Positions 26,701-34,737 of a DNA stretch of 64,000 bases are shown piece after piece. The translations under genes were made by a program, and so were the position numbers. A model generated the notes under the pieces. The model was not told where the DNA came from. It saw only the letters and a program-made list of their open reading frames with translations, and made no database searches. Source of the DNA: JAHRVQ01 sp051278195 (GTDB taxonomy: Bacteria > Pseudomonadota > Gammaproteobacteria > Pseudomonadales > Azotimanducaceae). The DNA is taken from assembly GCA_051278195.1 (NCBI GenBank), contig JBNMQM010000009.1, positions 1-64,000 of the forward strand. Reading direction: 5' to 3'. Every line of letters begins with the position of its first letter. The stretch's first letter is position 1.

Positions 26701-27716
26701 CAAGTGATTTCACGCCGGAGAATCTTGACCAGCACCTGAAAATGAACATTAAAGTGATCGATGACAAGGGTCAGTTGATTGGCAGCGCTCGTGATTTGGA
26801 TCAATTACAGTTGCAGTTTGCAGCTCAGACTGACAAGGATTTCAACCAGCGCTCGCGTCATAAACTTGAGGTCGAAGGCGCGATTGACTGGCAGTTCGGC
26901 GATTTACCCGCGGAGATCAAGATTACGCAGGCCGATATCACGCTTAAAGGCTACCCGACCTTGGTCGATAATCAAGACAGTGTTGCGGTCAAGATTCTGG
27001 ATAATCCCGCGGAAGCAGCACGGCTATCGAGGCTGGGATTGCAACGATTGATCATGCTGTCATTGGTAGAGCAGCGTAAGTACGTGAGTCGAAACTTACC
27101 GGGTTTTAAACAGTTCTCCTTGTATTATGCGACCCGCGGCAGTGGCGAGGCCTTGCTCGAAGATCTGGTGAATGCTGTGTTCCGTTTTACGTTTATCGAG
27201 GACAAGCCGCCGGTCATGAGTGCCGGCGCGTTTACCCAAAGATTGGGCGAAAAAAGCGAGCTGGTGACCGTGATGAATTTGGCGGGCAGATTGATGGGTG
27301 AAATTTTAAAGCTCGCCAATGAAATCGAGCGTAAATTAATGGAAGGAGAGACGGCGGTTAACTGCGCGTCGCGTCAAGACTTACGTGAACAGTTAGGTGA
27401 ACTGTTGTCGCCAGGGTTTCTAGCGCAGATATCGTTGCAGTGGTTGAAGCAGTATCCGCGGTTTTTACAGGCGATGCTTGCGCGCCTCGACAAGATGAAC
27501 TTTAGTATCGATAAAGATAAAGAAGCTATGGCGCAGGTGCATGGTCACTGGCAGAAGTTAGTGGCTGGGGGCGGGGTGACGAATGAATCCTTGCAGCAGT
27601 ACCGCTGGATGGTGGAGGAGTTTAGGGTGTCTGTGTTCGCGCAAACCTTGGGTACAAGTTTGCCAGTCTCTGCCAAACGGCTAGAAAAAGAATGGCAGAG
27701 ATCAGCGCCTCGTTGA
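23799..27716 (+). CDS. hrpA: HrpA, DEAH-box ATP-dependent RNA helicase
   Basis: 1305 residues (E. coli HrpA 1300), starting at GTG 23799. A basic N-terminus (RKARRRRRKPG) precedes the helicase core: motif I GETGSGKTTQLPK, motif Ia QPRRVAART, motif II IIIDEAHERSLN, motif III TSATID, the C-terminal RecA lobe with ATNVAETSLTVPGI and QRKGRCGR, then winged-helix, ratchet and OB regions and the long HrpA-specific C-terminal domain (to ~1300). HrpA resolves stalled or collided ribosomes in E. coli. Single-gene unit. Confidence 0.97.
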   Translation: MNNDSPQTPEPRPRKARRRRRKPGSMPDQPLSPELAKCMIKDRQRLRQALSRDAASRSDAVTSQLTRSIAYADAREAALPTPTFPENLPVSQRIDDIKAALARHQVVIIAGETGSGKTTQLPKICLALGRGVHGMIGHTQPRRVAARTVGNRIADELHVKFGEQVGYQVRFTDQTSPITLVKVMTDGILLAETTRDRLLEAYDTIIIDEAHERSLNIDFLLGYLKGILPNRPDLKVIVTSATIDVQRFSQHFSDAPIIEVSGRTFPVVVHYRPTLTETKSQDADESMYQGVLDTMQEIEQLERKRSSPGDVLVFLSGEREIRELAQLLRKADLRLWEVLPLYSRLSVAEQNRVFQAHRGRRIVLATNVAETSLTVPGIRYVIDTGLARISRYSVRSKIQQLPIEPISRASADQRKGRCGRVSDGVCFRLYAEEDFLSRPEFTAPEILRTNLAAVILQMLSLKLGDISHFPFLEKPDQRQINDGFHLLHELQAVDEDRQINRMGREMARFPLDLRLARMLMQASRTGCMTEVLTIVSGLAMQDPRDRPHDQQQAADEKHRQFKDEQSDFMTLVNIWQFFEVQRQALTQNQLRKFCRQHFLNYLRMREWQENHRQLHLLAKELKLKKNVEPADYATVHQALLAGLLGNIGEKTDEKDYLGARNRRHFIFPGSGQFKRSPRWIMSAELVETTRLFGRTVAQIESDWIEPLAKHLVKRNHAEARFDIKRGQVVAFEEVMLYGIAVIKKRLVNYGPVDPVRARHIFIQEALVEQQLDSKAGFYRHNCQLVAEIEKLESMSRKRDILVDAYTIFRFYDALLPETIVGAVDLETWRKQIEMTTPTLLYLDKSTLMKQEPGLSEALYPNQIEIAETRLKLDYHFDPQHEDDGVSVKVPVALLRQVSRAQLDWVIPGLLREKCLALIKSLPKTIRKRFVPAPEYVDKVLPLLVYDGRDLTEVLAEKLFRLNGTQVTASDFTPENLDQHLKMNIKVIDDKGQLIGSARDLDQLQLQFAAQTDKDFNQRSRHKLEVEGAIDWQFGDLPAEIKITQADITLKGYPTLVDNQDSVAVKILDNPAEAARLSRLGLQRLIMLSLVEQRKYVSRNLPGFKQFSLYYATRGSGEALLEDLVNAVFRFTFIEDKPPVMSAGAFTQRLGEKSELVTVMNLAGRLMGEILKLANEIERKLMEGETAVNCASRQDLREQLGELLSPGFLAQISLQWLKQYPRFLQAMLARLDKMNFSIDKDKEAMAQVHGHWQKLVAGGGVTNESLQQYRWMVEEFRVSVFAQTLGTSLPVSAKRLEKEWQRSAPR

Positions 27717-27817
27717 CCGGCGCAGGGTAATCGAGGTGGCGCAGCAAGCGTTACCGAATATAGTTACGGGCTACTGTTGCAAATTAATAGTTAACAAGCA
27801 TGCTTAGGAGGTTTGAT

Positions 27818-28549
27818 ATGAAAGTAATATATTGCGGTTTTGCGGTGTTAATACTGGCGTTATCAATACCTGCGGCTGCCGAAGCGCTAAATGTTGAGGC
27901 GGCAGAGCAAGACGTTTACCCCGAAGAGCGTAGTCCAGATCCTTTCGAAAGCGTCAACCGCGTCACTCACGGCTTCAATAACATTTTCGACAAGTTCATG
28001 TTTAGGCCGCTGGCTAAGAGTTATCAATGGGTTGTGCCAAACGTTGCGCAGGCTGGTATTAGTAACTTTTTTTTAAACATCGATGATATAAATAACGCGA
28101 CCCATAGTTTGCTGCAAGGCAAACCTAAGGCCGGTTTGAGTGATCTAGGCAGGTTGCTTTTAAACACGACCATGGGTGTCGGTGGTTTGTTAGATCCTGC
28201 GTCCACTGTAGGGCTAGTGCGGCATGAAGAAGACCTAGGGCAAACGTTACAAGTGTGGGGAATCCCTAAGGGCCCTTACATCGTCTTGCCATTCCTAGGA
28301 CCGTCAACGCTAACGGACTTTATCAGTACCCCTATCGATAGCCGGACCAATCTATTGCTGTATTACCGTCCAACGCGAAATCGCAATTACTTACTGGCGA
28401 CCAACTTAATCGATACGCGTGCTGACTTTTTGTCTGCAGAGTCGTTGGTGTTCGGTGATCGTTATATTTTCTTCCGCGACGCCTACCTGCAGCGCCGCGA
28501 GTTCTTGGTGAAGGATGGCAAGGTTGAGGATGCCTTTGATGATTTTTGA
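27818..28549 (+). CDS. mlaA: MlaA/VacJ outer-membrane lipid-asymmetry protein, without lipobox
   Basis: Start at 27818, set by an AGGAGG site at 27806-27811; an in-frame ATG at 27800 lies before that site. 243 residues. Family body: DPFESVNRVTHGFNN, FFLNIDDINNATHSLLQGK, LGRLLLNTTMGVGGLLDPAS, EDLGQTLQVWGIPKGPYIVLPFLGPST, and the C-terminal FLSAES. Unlike E. coli MlaA there is no lipobox Cys: the signal peptide ends LSIPAAAEA, a signal-peptidase-I-type site. MlaA extracts phospholipid from the outer leaflet of the outer membrane for the MlaFEDB pathway. Followed by rssB and rssC, as in Pseudomonas. Confidence 0.92.
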   Translation: MKVIYCGFAVLILALSIPAAAEALNVEAAEQDVYPEERSPDPFESVNRVTHGFNNIFDKFMFRPLAKSYQWVVPNVAQAGISNFFLNIDDINNATHSLLQGKPKAGLSDLGRLLLNTTMGVGGLLDPASTVGLVRHEEDLGQTLQVWGIPKGPYIVLPFLGPSTLTDFISTPIDSRTNLLLYYRPTRNRNYLLATNLIDTRADFLSAESLVFGDRYIFFRDAYLQRREFLVKDGKVEDAFDDF

Positions 28550-28667
28550 CATCAAGCTATTCTAGTGCATTTCTCCATTATCAATCACAATCTGCGCTAA
28601 TTGTTGATGCTAAGTGATGGTAATCATTGAATTTATAGAGTAAAGTCCTGTTCACTTTCAGGGAAGT

Positions 28668-29855
28668 TTGCGAGCCCCGTCTATGGGTGTTGGAAAGGGT
28701 GAAGCGTTGTTGTTTGGTGCAGGTGCGGCCATGCAAAGCGAAATAGCAAGGTTACTTCAAGAAGACGGCTACGAGATATGTTTGGCCGACACTCAAAAGG
28801 AGTGCACCGACCGTATCAGTGCAGGGAGGCTAGAGCTGCTCCTCGTGTTCTTGGCTAACCCCCTAACATGCCGTGAATCAACCCTTGCCAGTCTGCGCCA
28901 AGCAGCGCCGCGCTTGCCCATTGTGTTACTGGCTGATGAATGCAGCGTACCTCGTCTCGTGCCGGCGCTCAGCCAGGGGGCAGATGATTACCTGATGCTA
29001 CCTCTTAGCGACCCCGCACTGCTGACCTATGTTTTGCGTCAAACCATTGCACGTAAGCGAGAGATCAAGCGCCGCGAACAAAATGAGCGTGTGCTGGCGA
29101 AAACCAACAAGACGCTGCTGCAAAGCTTGCAAGTGCTAGAGCAAGATCAACAAGCTGGGTTTCGGGTGCAGCGAGGCATGATGCCTGACACGCCCTTAGT
29201 GATTGACGAGCTTGTTTTTGAGCACATGATCATGCCGTCTTTGATTCTTAGTGGTGACACGATTGACTCCTTCGAATTACCCGACCAACGGCTGCTATTT
29301 TATATCGCCGATGTCTCTGGACATGGAACAGCGGCGGCGATAGTGACCGTGGTTCTCAAGGGTCTTTTTCAGCAATTGCTGACGGATTTCGAGAAACTAG
29401 ATATCACCCGCGCTGACCAGATCCTTGAATGGCTCAATCGAGAATTGCTCGTTGTGAGCCTAGAGCAACACGTGACCCTGTTTCTGGGATTGATCAGTGA
29501 AGATCGTGGGAGCCTCGAATATAGTAATGCCGCACACTTTCCTGGGACCATGATTTTCAGTGAAATGGGTACACAATACCTGACACTCGGTGGGTTACCT
29601 TTGGGTTTAGTGCCGTCGCCGGGTTACGAGCGTCGCGAGCTAACACTGCCAAAAATCTTCACTATAGTCATGTTTTCAGACGGAGTGTTTGAAATCCTAC
29701 CTCAGGCGGGCCTGCAGGCTAAAGAAAAGCACCTGATTTCACTGGTAAACTACACTCAAGGAAAGGTAGAATCGCTGGCGGAAAAACTAGGGCTAATAGA
29801 TCTTGTCGATATCCCTGATGATATTGCACTTTTTACTGTGACAAAGGCTGGATGA
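28668..29855 (+). CDS. rssB: RssB-like response regulator with PP2C/SpoIIE phosphatase domain, degenerate receiver
   Basis: 395 residues from TTG 28668 (ATG 28683 is possible). Receiver-like domain ~10-125, then a helical linker (~128-165), then a SpoIIE-type PP2C phosphatase (~185-395) with LSGDTIDSF, IADVSGHGTAAAI, MFSDGVFEI and IPDDIALF metal-site motifs intact. The receiver has lost its key residues: the acidic pair after strand 1 (LLFGAGAA), the phospho-acceptor Asp (aligned to Phe in LLLVFLANP) and the conserved Lys (MLPLSD). It is probably a constitutive or ligand-controlled phosphatase for the STAS protein next door. Start overlaps nothing; the stop overlaps rssC. Confidence 0.85.
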   Translation: MRAPSMGVGKGEALLFGAGAAMQSEIARLLQEDGYEICLADTQKECTDRISAGRLELLLVFLANPLTCRESTLASLRQAAPRLPIVLLADECSVPRLVPALSQGADDYLMLPLSDPALLTYVLRQTIARKREIKRREQNERVLAKTNKTLLQSLQVLEQDQQAGFRVQRGMMPDTPLVIDELVFEHMIMPSLILSGDTIDSFELPDQRLLFYIADVSGHGTAAAIVTVVLKGLFQQLLTDFEKLDITRADQILEWLNRELLVVSLEQHVTLFLGLISEDRGSLEYSNAAHFPGTMIFSEMGTQYLTLGGLPLGLVPSPGYERRELTLPKIFTIVMFSDGVFEILPQAGLQAKEKHLISLVNYTQGKVESLAEKLGLIDLVDIPDDIALFTVTKAG

Positions 29856-30394
29856 GAAGTATGGGCAAAATTCTTTTTGCTAATCATAACGACATGTACG
29901 TGCTGAAGTTCGAAGGTGATGTCAGGGTGTGTTTAGGCCCTACCATCTCGACATTCCTCAACAGCATTCATCGAGACTGCGGTATAAACGGCACGGTGAT
30001 TGATCTGCGGCAGGCAACGGGTATCGACAGCACGAGCCTGGGGCTACTGGCAAAAATTTCTTTGCGTTGCCAAGAGCAATTAGAGCGACTACCCACGATT
30101 GTTTCCACCAATGAAGATATCACCCGCCTTTTGTACAGCATGGGTTTCGACAAACTCTTTGTTATCGATGACGACGCCAGCCGGTGCTGTGATGATGTCA
30201 CCGAACTACCTGCACAGATTGTTTCAGATAGCGTGCTTCGGGAGCAGGTGATTGAAGCTCACCGGGCCTTGATGAACCTCAATGAGACAAATCTAGTTGC
30301 GTTTAAAGATCTGGTTAATGCGCTTCAACAGGAGCAAGACACAAGCTCTGCTGCAGTATCGCAGCCTATGAATAAAGCAGTAGGTCGACGCTAG
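29852..30394 (+). CDS. rssC: STAS anti-anti-sigma factor (RssC/HsbA-like)
   Basis: 180 residues. The STAS domain (~4-110) has the phosphorylatable serine motif GTVIDLRQATGIDSTSLGLLAK; a helical tail follows (~125-165, LMNLNETNLVAFKDLV). Starts within the last codons of rssB (ATGA-type overlap), so the phosphatase and its likely STAS substrate are made together. In Pseudomonas such pairs control partner switching of an anti-sigma factor; no kinase/anti-sigma gene is seen here. Confidence 0.85.
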   Translation: MRSMGKILFANHNDMYVLKFEGDVRVCLGPTISTFLNSIHRDCGINGTVIDLRQATGIDSTSLGLLAKISLRCQEQLERLPTIVSTNEDITRLLYSMGFDKLFVIDDDASRCCDDVTELPAQIVSDSVLREQVIEAHRALMNLNETNLVAFKDLVNALQQEQDTSSAAVSQPMNKAVGRR

Positions 30395-30409
30395 TCAGGT
30401 GATAAAATC

Positions 30410-30865
30410 TCACAGGCCTTGATGTTCTCTGGCCCTGATCTTGGCTTTGATAAAGTCAGAATGGGATACATGCAATAAGCCCGAAACCTTACGAATAAAC
30501 TGTTCTTCATATTTGTCAATACGTCCATCGGCGAAAGCCACCAGCCATAGATTTTCTGTTAGCTGAATCTTATCGTCGTGTGAATAGTGCTCATTAACCA
30601 ATTGTGTGAACTGGAACACGTCGTGAGCTTGATCTGATGCTTGGCCGGCGAGTTCGATGAGTGCTTGCAAGTCAGCTTCATCAAGATCGAAGGTATCTCT
30701 TAGCATGGCGACGATGACGGCCTGTTCCAGGTCATCCGCTTCAAAGTCGGCTCGGGACAATTCTAGAAGCAGGGCGCACGTGGCGAATTGTACGGATTGG
30801 CCGGTATCTTGATCGCTTACTGGCATTAGTTTTTCGTCAAAAAATTTCTTGATCTTGTCGAGCAT
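30410..30865 (-). CDS. TerB-like tellurite-resistance domain protein
   Basis: 151 residues, all helical. The TerB pattern is visible: CALLLELSRADFEADDLEQAVI, LTENLWLVAFADGRIDKYEEQFIRKVSGLLHVSH. The acidic residues of the metal site (ADFEADD; DGRIDKYE) are kept. A small cytosolic protein of unclear role. Ends 16 bp from the convergent rssC and lies directly after dusA (10-bp gap) on the minus strand. Confidence 0.9.
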   Translation of the reverse strand: MLDKIKKFFDEKLMPVSDQDTGQSVQFATCALLLELSRADFEADDLEQAVIVAMLRDTFDLDEADLQALIELAGQASDQAHDVFQFTQLVNEHYSHDDKIQLTENLWLVAFADGRIDKYEEQFIRKVSGLLHVSHSDFIKAKIRAREHQGL

Positions 30866-30875
30866 AATTTGGTTA

Positions 30876-32018
30876 CTACCTCTGTTTCATCTGAGCGATG
30901 TATATATTGTCTGACGTCTCAACGTTGCTGAGCCCTGCCTCATGTAATGCCCGCTTTACAACACCGACATCGGCATTTGCTTCAAACATGTGAGCACCGA
31001 GTTCGCGGCGGAACGTGCGGGCACCGCGCATACCCGTAAACCAGCCCATCAGGTGTCGGACCATATGCCTGAACGGCTCGCCATCAGCCTGCTGTCGCTC
31101 CATGTAATCCATATACTGTTGCAGTACTGTCATTCTGTCTATGGCTTCGTGTTTGTAAAGGGCCGCATCAAGCTCGGCTAACAGCCAAGGATTCGCGTAG
31201 GGTGCTCGCCCCAGCATCAAGCCATCAACTTTTGGCAACAGCGCCAGTGCCGACTCAACGTCGTTGATACCGCCATTGAGAATAAATTGGCAATCCGGAA
31301 AGGCATGCCGAATTTTGTACACAAAATCGTATTTCAACGGCGGAATCTCGCGGTTTTCCTTAGGCGACAAACCACCCAAGATAGCCTTCCGAGCATGGAT
31401 AATGAATATCCGGCAACCTGCTGCGTGAACGGTGTCGATGAAGTGGTAGAAGTGTTCGTAGTGGTCCATGTCGTCGATACCGATGCGCGTCTTTACGGTT
31501 ACTGGGATCTTGACCTGAGCTTGCATGGCGGCAACGCAATCAGCGACGAGGTGAGGTGTCGCCATAAGCGCTGCGCCGATACCTCCGGACTGGACCCGGC
31601 TACTGGGGCAACCGACATTAATGTTCACTTCTTGGTAGCCCGCATCCTCTACCATCTGTGCGCACTGGCTTAAGTGTTTAGGGTCGTTACCGCCCAATTG
31701 CACCGCGCACGGCTCATCACCACCGTGCAGCAGAAACTTGTCAGCTCTATTGTAGATTAGTGCGCCGGTCACCAGCATTTCGGAGTACATCAGGGTGTTG
31801 GGCGACAGTAACCGGAATAAATAACGGCAATGGCGGTCGGTACATCCCATCATAGGCGCCAAACTAAGCGTTCTATCGAGAGGCGCTGGAACACTTTTGA
31901 CGCGTGGGTTGGCAGTAATCTCGGTAGCAGGGCTATCGACATGTTTGACGACATGTTTGACGACATGTCTATCGACAGGGCTGGTGACAGGGACGGTTTC
32001 GGGCATGATCAATCGCAA
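30876..32018 (-). CDS. dusA: tRNA-dihydrouridine synthase A
   Basis: 380 residues; the conserved enzyme starts at ~residue 48 (LDRTLSLAPMMGCTDRHCRYLFRLLSP). FMN TIM-barrel motifs: QLGGNDPKHL, VNINVGCPSSRVQSGGIGAALM with the catalytic Cys, VTVKTRIGIDD, FIIHARKAILGGLSPKENREIPPL, GLMLGRAPYANPWLL. Makes dihydrouridine at positions 20/20a of tRNA. The ~45-residue N-terminal extension is low-complexity (HVVKHVVKHV, from a 12-bp tandem repeat at ~31944-31970). A later start would need a non-ATG codon, so the extension may be real. Confidence 0.94.
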   Translation of the reverse strand: MRLIMPETVPVTSPVDRHVVKHVVKHVDSPATEITANPRVKSVPAPLDRTLSLAPMMGCTDRHCRYLFRLLSPNTLMYSEMLVTGALIYNRADKFLLHGGDEPCAVQLGGNDPKHLSQCAQMVEDAGYQEVNINVGCPSSRVQSGGIGAALMATPHLVADCVAAMQAQVKIPVTVKTRIGIDDMDHYEHFYHFIDTVHAAGCRIFIIHARKAILGGLSPKENREIPPLKYDFVYKIRHAFPDCQFILNGGINDVESALALLPKVDGLMLGRAPYANPWLLAELDAALYKHEAIDRMTVLQQYMDYMERQQADGEPFRHMVRHLMGWFTGMRGARTFRRELGAHMFEANADVGVVKRALHEAGLSNVETSDNIYIAQMKQR

Positions 32019-32203
32019 TTAAAGGCTAATAGCCAACAGTGTAACATCTGCTGCCTTTCGCGGAGTAGTGGGGTCGGAGTAGAATAGTGTTTTGTAAGAT
32101 TCAAAACGCGTCAAAAATTATGATCCATCGAGAACAGGGTCGGAGTGTATTAAATGTGTGCAGTCACCGCCTGCACTAATCGCCAGTATTACGGAAACAC
32201 AAC

Positions 32204-33727
32204 ATGAAGGAAGTTAAGACAGTTAGAACCCGAGTGGCGCCGTCACCCACCGGTGATCCCCACGTGGGCACCGCCTATATGGCCTTGTTTAGCTTATGTT
32301 TTGCGCGTCAGCACGGTGGCCAATTCGTATTGCGTATTGAAGACACAGATGCAGCCCGCAGTACGCCCGAATCTGAAGCTAAAATACTTGACTCGCTGCG
32401 GTGGTTGGGGCTGGACTGGGATGAAGGCCCGGACAAAGGAGGGTCTTTTGGGCCCTACCGACAGAGTGAGCGTAAGTCGATTTATGGTGGTTATGTTCAA
32501 ACCCTGATTGATGCAGGCCATGCTTTTCCTTGCTTTTGCACCGCAAAGCGCCTGGACGAGATGCGCCGCGAGCAGATGCAGCGGGGCGAGACGGCGCGTT
32601 ATGATGGTCATTGCATGGACATCAATCCAGCTGATGGGCAAGCGCGGCGGGCTGTTGAAAACCATGTGGTGCGCATGAAAGTGCCTGACACCGGCACCTG
32701 TGTCGTCAACGATCGGCTGCGCGGTGATATTGAGATTGATTGGTCGCAGATTGATATGCAGGTTTTGCTCAAGTCAGACGGCAACCCGACCTACCACTTG
32801 GCGGTCGTGGTGGATGACCATTTGATGGAGATCACCCACATTATTCGTGGTGAAGAGTGGATTAACTCAGCCCCCAAACATGTGTTGCTATATCAGTATT
32901 TCGGCTGGGAGATGCCGGAAATCATTCATATGCCGCTGTTGCGTAATCCCGACAAGAGCAAACTCAGTAAGCGCAAAAATCCAACCAGCATCGGTTTTTA
33001 CGAGCGCATGGGATTTCTGCCCGAGGCTGTGTTGAATTATCTGGGGATGCTTGGCTGGAGTATGCCCGATGGCGAAGAAAAGTTTACTCTTGACGAGATG
33101 GTGGCCAGTTTTGATTTAAGTCGTATTTCGTTGGGTGCGCCGGTATTTGATGTCGCCAAGTTGAAATGGCTTAATGGCCGCTGGTTGCGCGAGAGCCTTG
33201 ATGACGAAGCTTTCGCAGACAAGATGATCGCATGGGCCTACAACCGCGATAATTTGCTCAAGGTGATACCACTGATCAAAGAGCGGGTCGACGTGTTTTC
33301 TGATGTGGCGCCTTTGGCCGCGTTTTTGGTGGATGGTCTGCCATTTTTTGATGAGACCGCGTTCAACACGAAAAACACGACTGTTGAAGAAATCAAACGT
33401 ATCCTGCAGTTTGTTGTCTGGCGCTGTGAGGCCCTTAACGACTGGCAGCGTGACAATCTAAGCCAGTTGTTTGCCGAACTCGCTGAGGTGCTGCAATTAA
33501 AAATAAGGGATGTGTTGGGGCCCGTTTTCATTGCGATATCCGGTAAGCCTGTAGCGCCACCTCTGTTCGATTCGATGGCGCTAATTGGTCCTGACATGAG
33601 TCGCGCGCGGCTGCGGCATGCCCTTGACGTGCTCGGCGGCGTATCGAAAAAGCAGTTGAAGAAACTCGAGAAAGACTACGCGAGTTTGCCTGCTGCAGTG
33701 AGGCAAAGCGCAGGGGGAGACAGTTGA
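32204..33727 (+). CDS. gltX: Glutamyl-tRNA synthetase
   Basis: 507 residues. Class I signatures: RVAPSPTGDPHVGTAYMALF (HIGH-type HVGT) and DKSKLSKRKNP (KMSKS-type). The region EDTDAARSTPESEAKI follows the first motif, and the anticodon-binding C-terminal helices end at ~500. Cys residues around CFCTAKRLDEM suggest the zinc-type subgroup is partly kept. Charges tRNA-Glu. The start has AGTATTACGGAAAC ahead. Its stop overlaps the TTG start of the following hydrolase by four bases. Confidence 0.96.
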   Translation: MKEVKTVRTRVAPSPTGDPHVGTAYMALFSLCFARQHGGQFVLRIEDTDAARSTPESEAKILDSLRWLGLDWDEGPDKGGSFGPYRQSERKSIYGGYVQTLIDAGHAFPCFCTAKRLDEMRREQMQRGETARYDGHCMDINPADGQARRAVENHVVRMKVPDTGTCVVNDRLRGDIEIDWSQIDMQVLLKSDGNPTYHLAVVVDDHLMEITHIIRGEEWINSAPKHVLLYQYFGWEMPEIIHMPLLRNPDKSKLSKRKNPTSIGFYERMGFLPEAVLNYLGMLGWSMPDGEEKFTLDEMVASFDLSRISLGAPVFDVAKLKWLNGRWLRESLDDEAFADKMIAWAYNRDNLLKVIPLIKERVDVFSDVAPLAAFLVDGLPFFDETAFNTKNTTVEEIKRILQFVVWRCEALNDWQRDNLSQLFAELAEVLQLKIRDVLGPVFIAISGKPVAPPLFDSMALIGPDMSRARLRHALDVLGGVSKKQLKKLEKDYASLPAAVRQSAGGDS

Positions 33728-34590
33728 GCGACAGAGAATTGATTCAAGCCCTTGATAGTCACTTATGTTTTGGTGGTCAACAGTTGCGCTACAGTCACGC
33801 ATCTGAGGCGCTGGGATGTGACATGACATTCTCGATCTATCTGCCACCTCAGGCGCAGCAGGGCAGTGTGCCCGTGTTGTACTGGCTCTCTGGGCTGACC
33901 TGTACGGACGAAAACTTTGTTACCAAGGCCGGCGCACAGGCGGCGGCTGCGCGGTTAGGAATTGCTATTGTCTGCCCTGACACCAGTCCTCGTGGCAGCC
34001 TTGTGCCGGATGATCCGGATGCGAGTTGGGACTTCGGTTTGGGTGCAGGCTTTTATGTCAACGCGACACAAGCACCGTGGCGCGAACACTATCAGATGTA
34101 TGATTATATCAACAAGGAGTTGCCAGCAGTTATTAACCAGGCGTTTCCGATTGATTCCAATCGAGTTGCTATTTCTGGTCATTCCATGGGAGGCCATGGG
34201 GCCCTGACAGTCGCATTGAAAAATCCTACGAAATTTCGTAGCGTTTCTGCTTTTGCGCCCATCGTTTCGCCGCTACATTGTCCGTGGGGAGATAAGGCCC
34301 TGAGGTTATTTCTGGGTGACGACAAAAGCGCTTGGGCTGAATATGATAGCTGCTCGCTGCTCTTGGCTACCGGGGCAGATGAGCCGCGTTTACCGATACT
34401 TATTGATCAGGGCACCGCTGATCATTTTCTTGAAGTCCAGCTGCAGACCCAACGCTTTGTTTCAGCGGCGAGCAAGGCCAACTACCCTGTTGAAGTGCGA
34501 ATGCAAGGCGGTTATGACCATTCGTTTTTCTTTATTGCGAGTTTTATTGATGAACATTTGGCGTTTCACGCGCGTCATTTGTTAGCCTAG
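33724..34590 (+). CDS. S-formylglutathione hydrolase
   Basis: 288 residues from TTG 33724 (TTGA overlap with gltX). Alpha/beta hydrolase of the esterase D family: VLYWLSGLTCTDENFVTKAGAQ near residue 60, the nucleophile SGHSMGGHGAL, a DQGTADHF acid segment and GYDHSFFFI with the catalytic His. Hydrolyses S-formylglutathione to formate and glutathione in formaldehyde detoxification. The usual glutathione-dependent formaldehyde dehydrogenase gene is not next to it. Confidence 0.95.
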   Translation: MSDRELIQALDSHLCFGGQQLRYSHASEALGCDMTFSIYLPPQAQQGSVPVLYWLSGLTCTDENFVTKAGAQAAAARLGIAIVCPDTSPRGSLVPDDPDASWDFGLGAGFYVNATQAPWREHYQMYDYINKELPAVINQAFPIDSNRVAISGHSMGGHGALTVALKNPTKFRSVSAFAPIVSPLHCPWGDKALRLFLGDDKSAWAEYDSCSLLLATGADEPRLPILIDQGTADHFLEVQLQTQRFVSAASKANYPVEVRMQGGYDHSFFFIASFIDEHLAFHARHLLA

Positions 34591-34631
34591 ACGAGATATT
34601 TGTCTCGTTAGAGAGGCTTCTATGCAGAAAA

Positions 34632-34657
34632 GGCGCAGACCATGCTTGGTCTGCGCC
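34632..34657 (-). terminator. Terminator hairpin between fghA-type hydrolase and nitronate monooxygenase
   Basis: An 11-bp perfect stem, GGCGCAGACCA (34632-34642) with TGGTCTGCGCC (34647-34657), TGCT loop. In the minus direction it is followed by TTTTC, so it serves the minus-strand monooxygenase, although it may also stop the plus-strand hydrolase. Confidence 0.8.
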
Positions 34658-34679
34658 TGCAAAGACGCGAATATAGTCT

Positions 34680-34737
34680 ATTTAAACTGAGCCTTCCTAT
34701 TAAAACTGCGCCTTCTTGTTAAAACTGCGCCTTCGCA
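34680..34737. repeat. Three tandem ~19-bp repeats covering the 3' end of the monooxygenase gene
   Basis: On the plus strand: TTTAAACTGAGCCTTCCTA, TTAAAACTGCGCCTTCTTG, TTAAAACTGCGCCTTCGCA. Read on the minus strand, each unit encodes the gene's last codons, K-A-Q-F-stop, so two extra copies of the coding end sit after the real stop at 34719. Confidence 0.85.
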
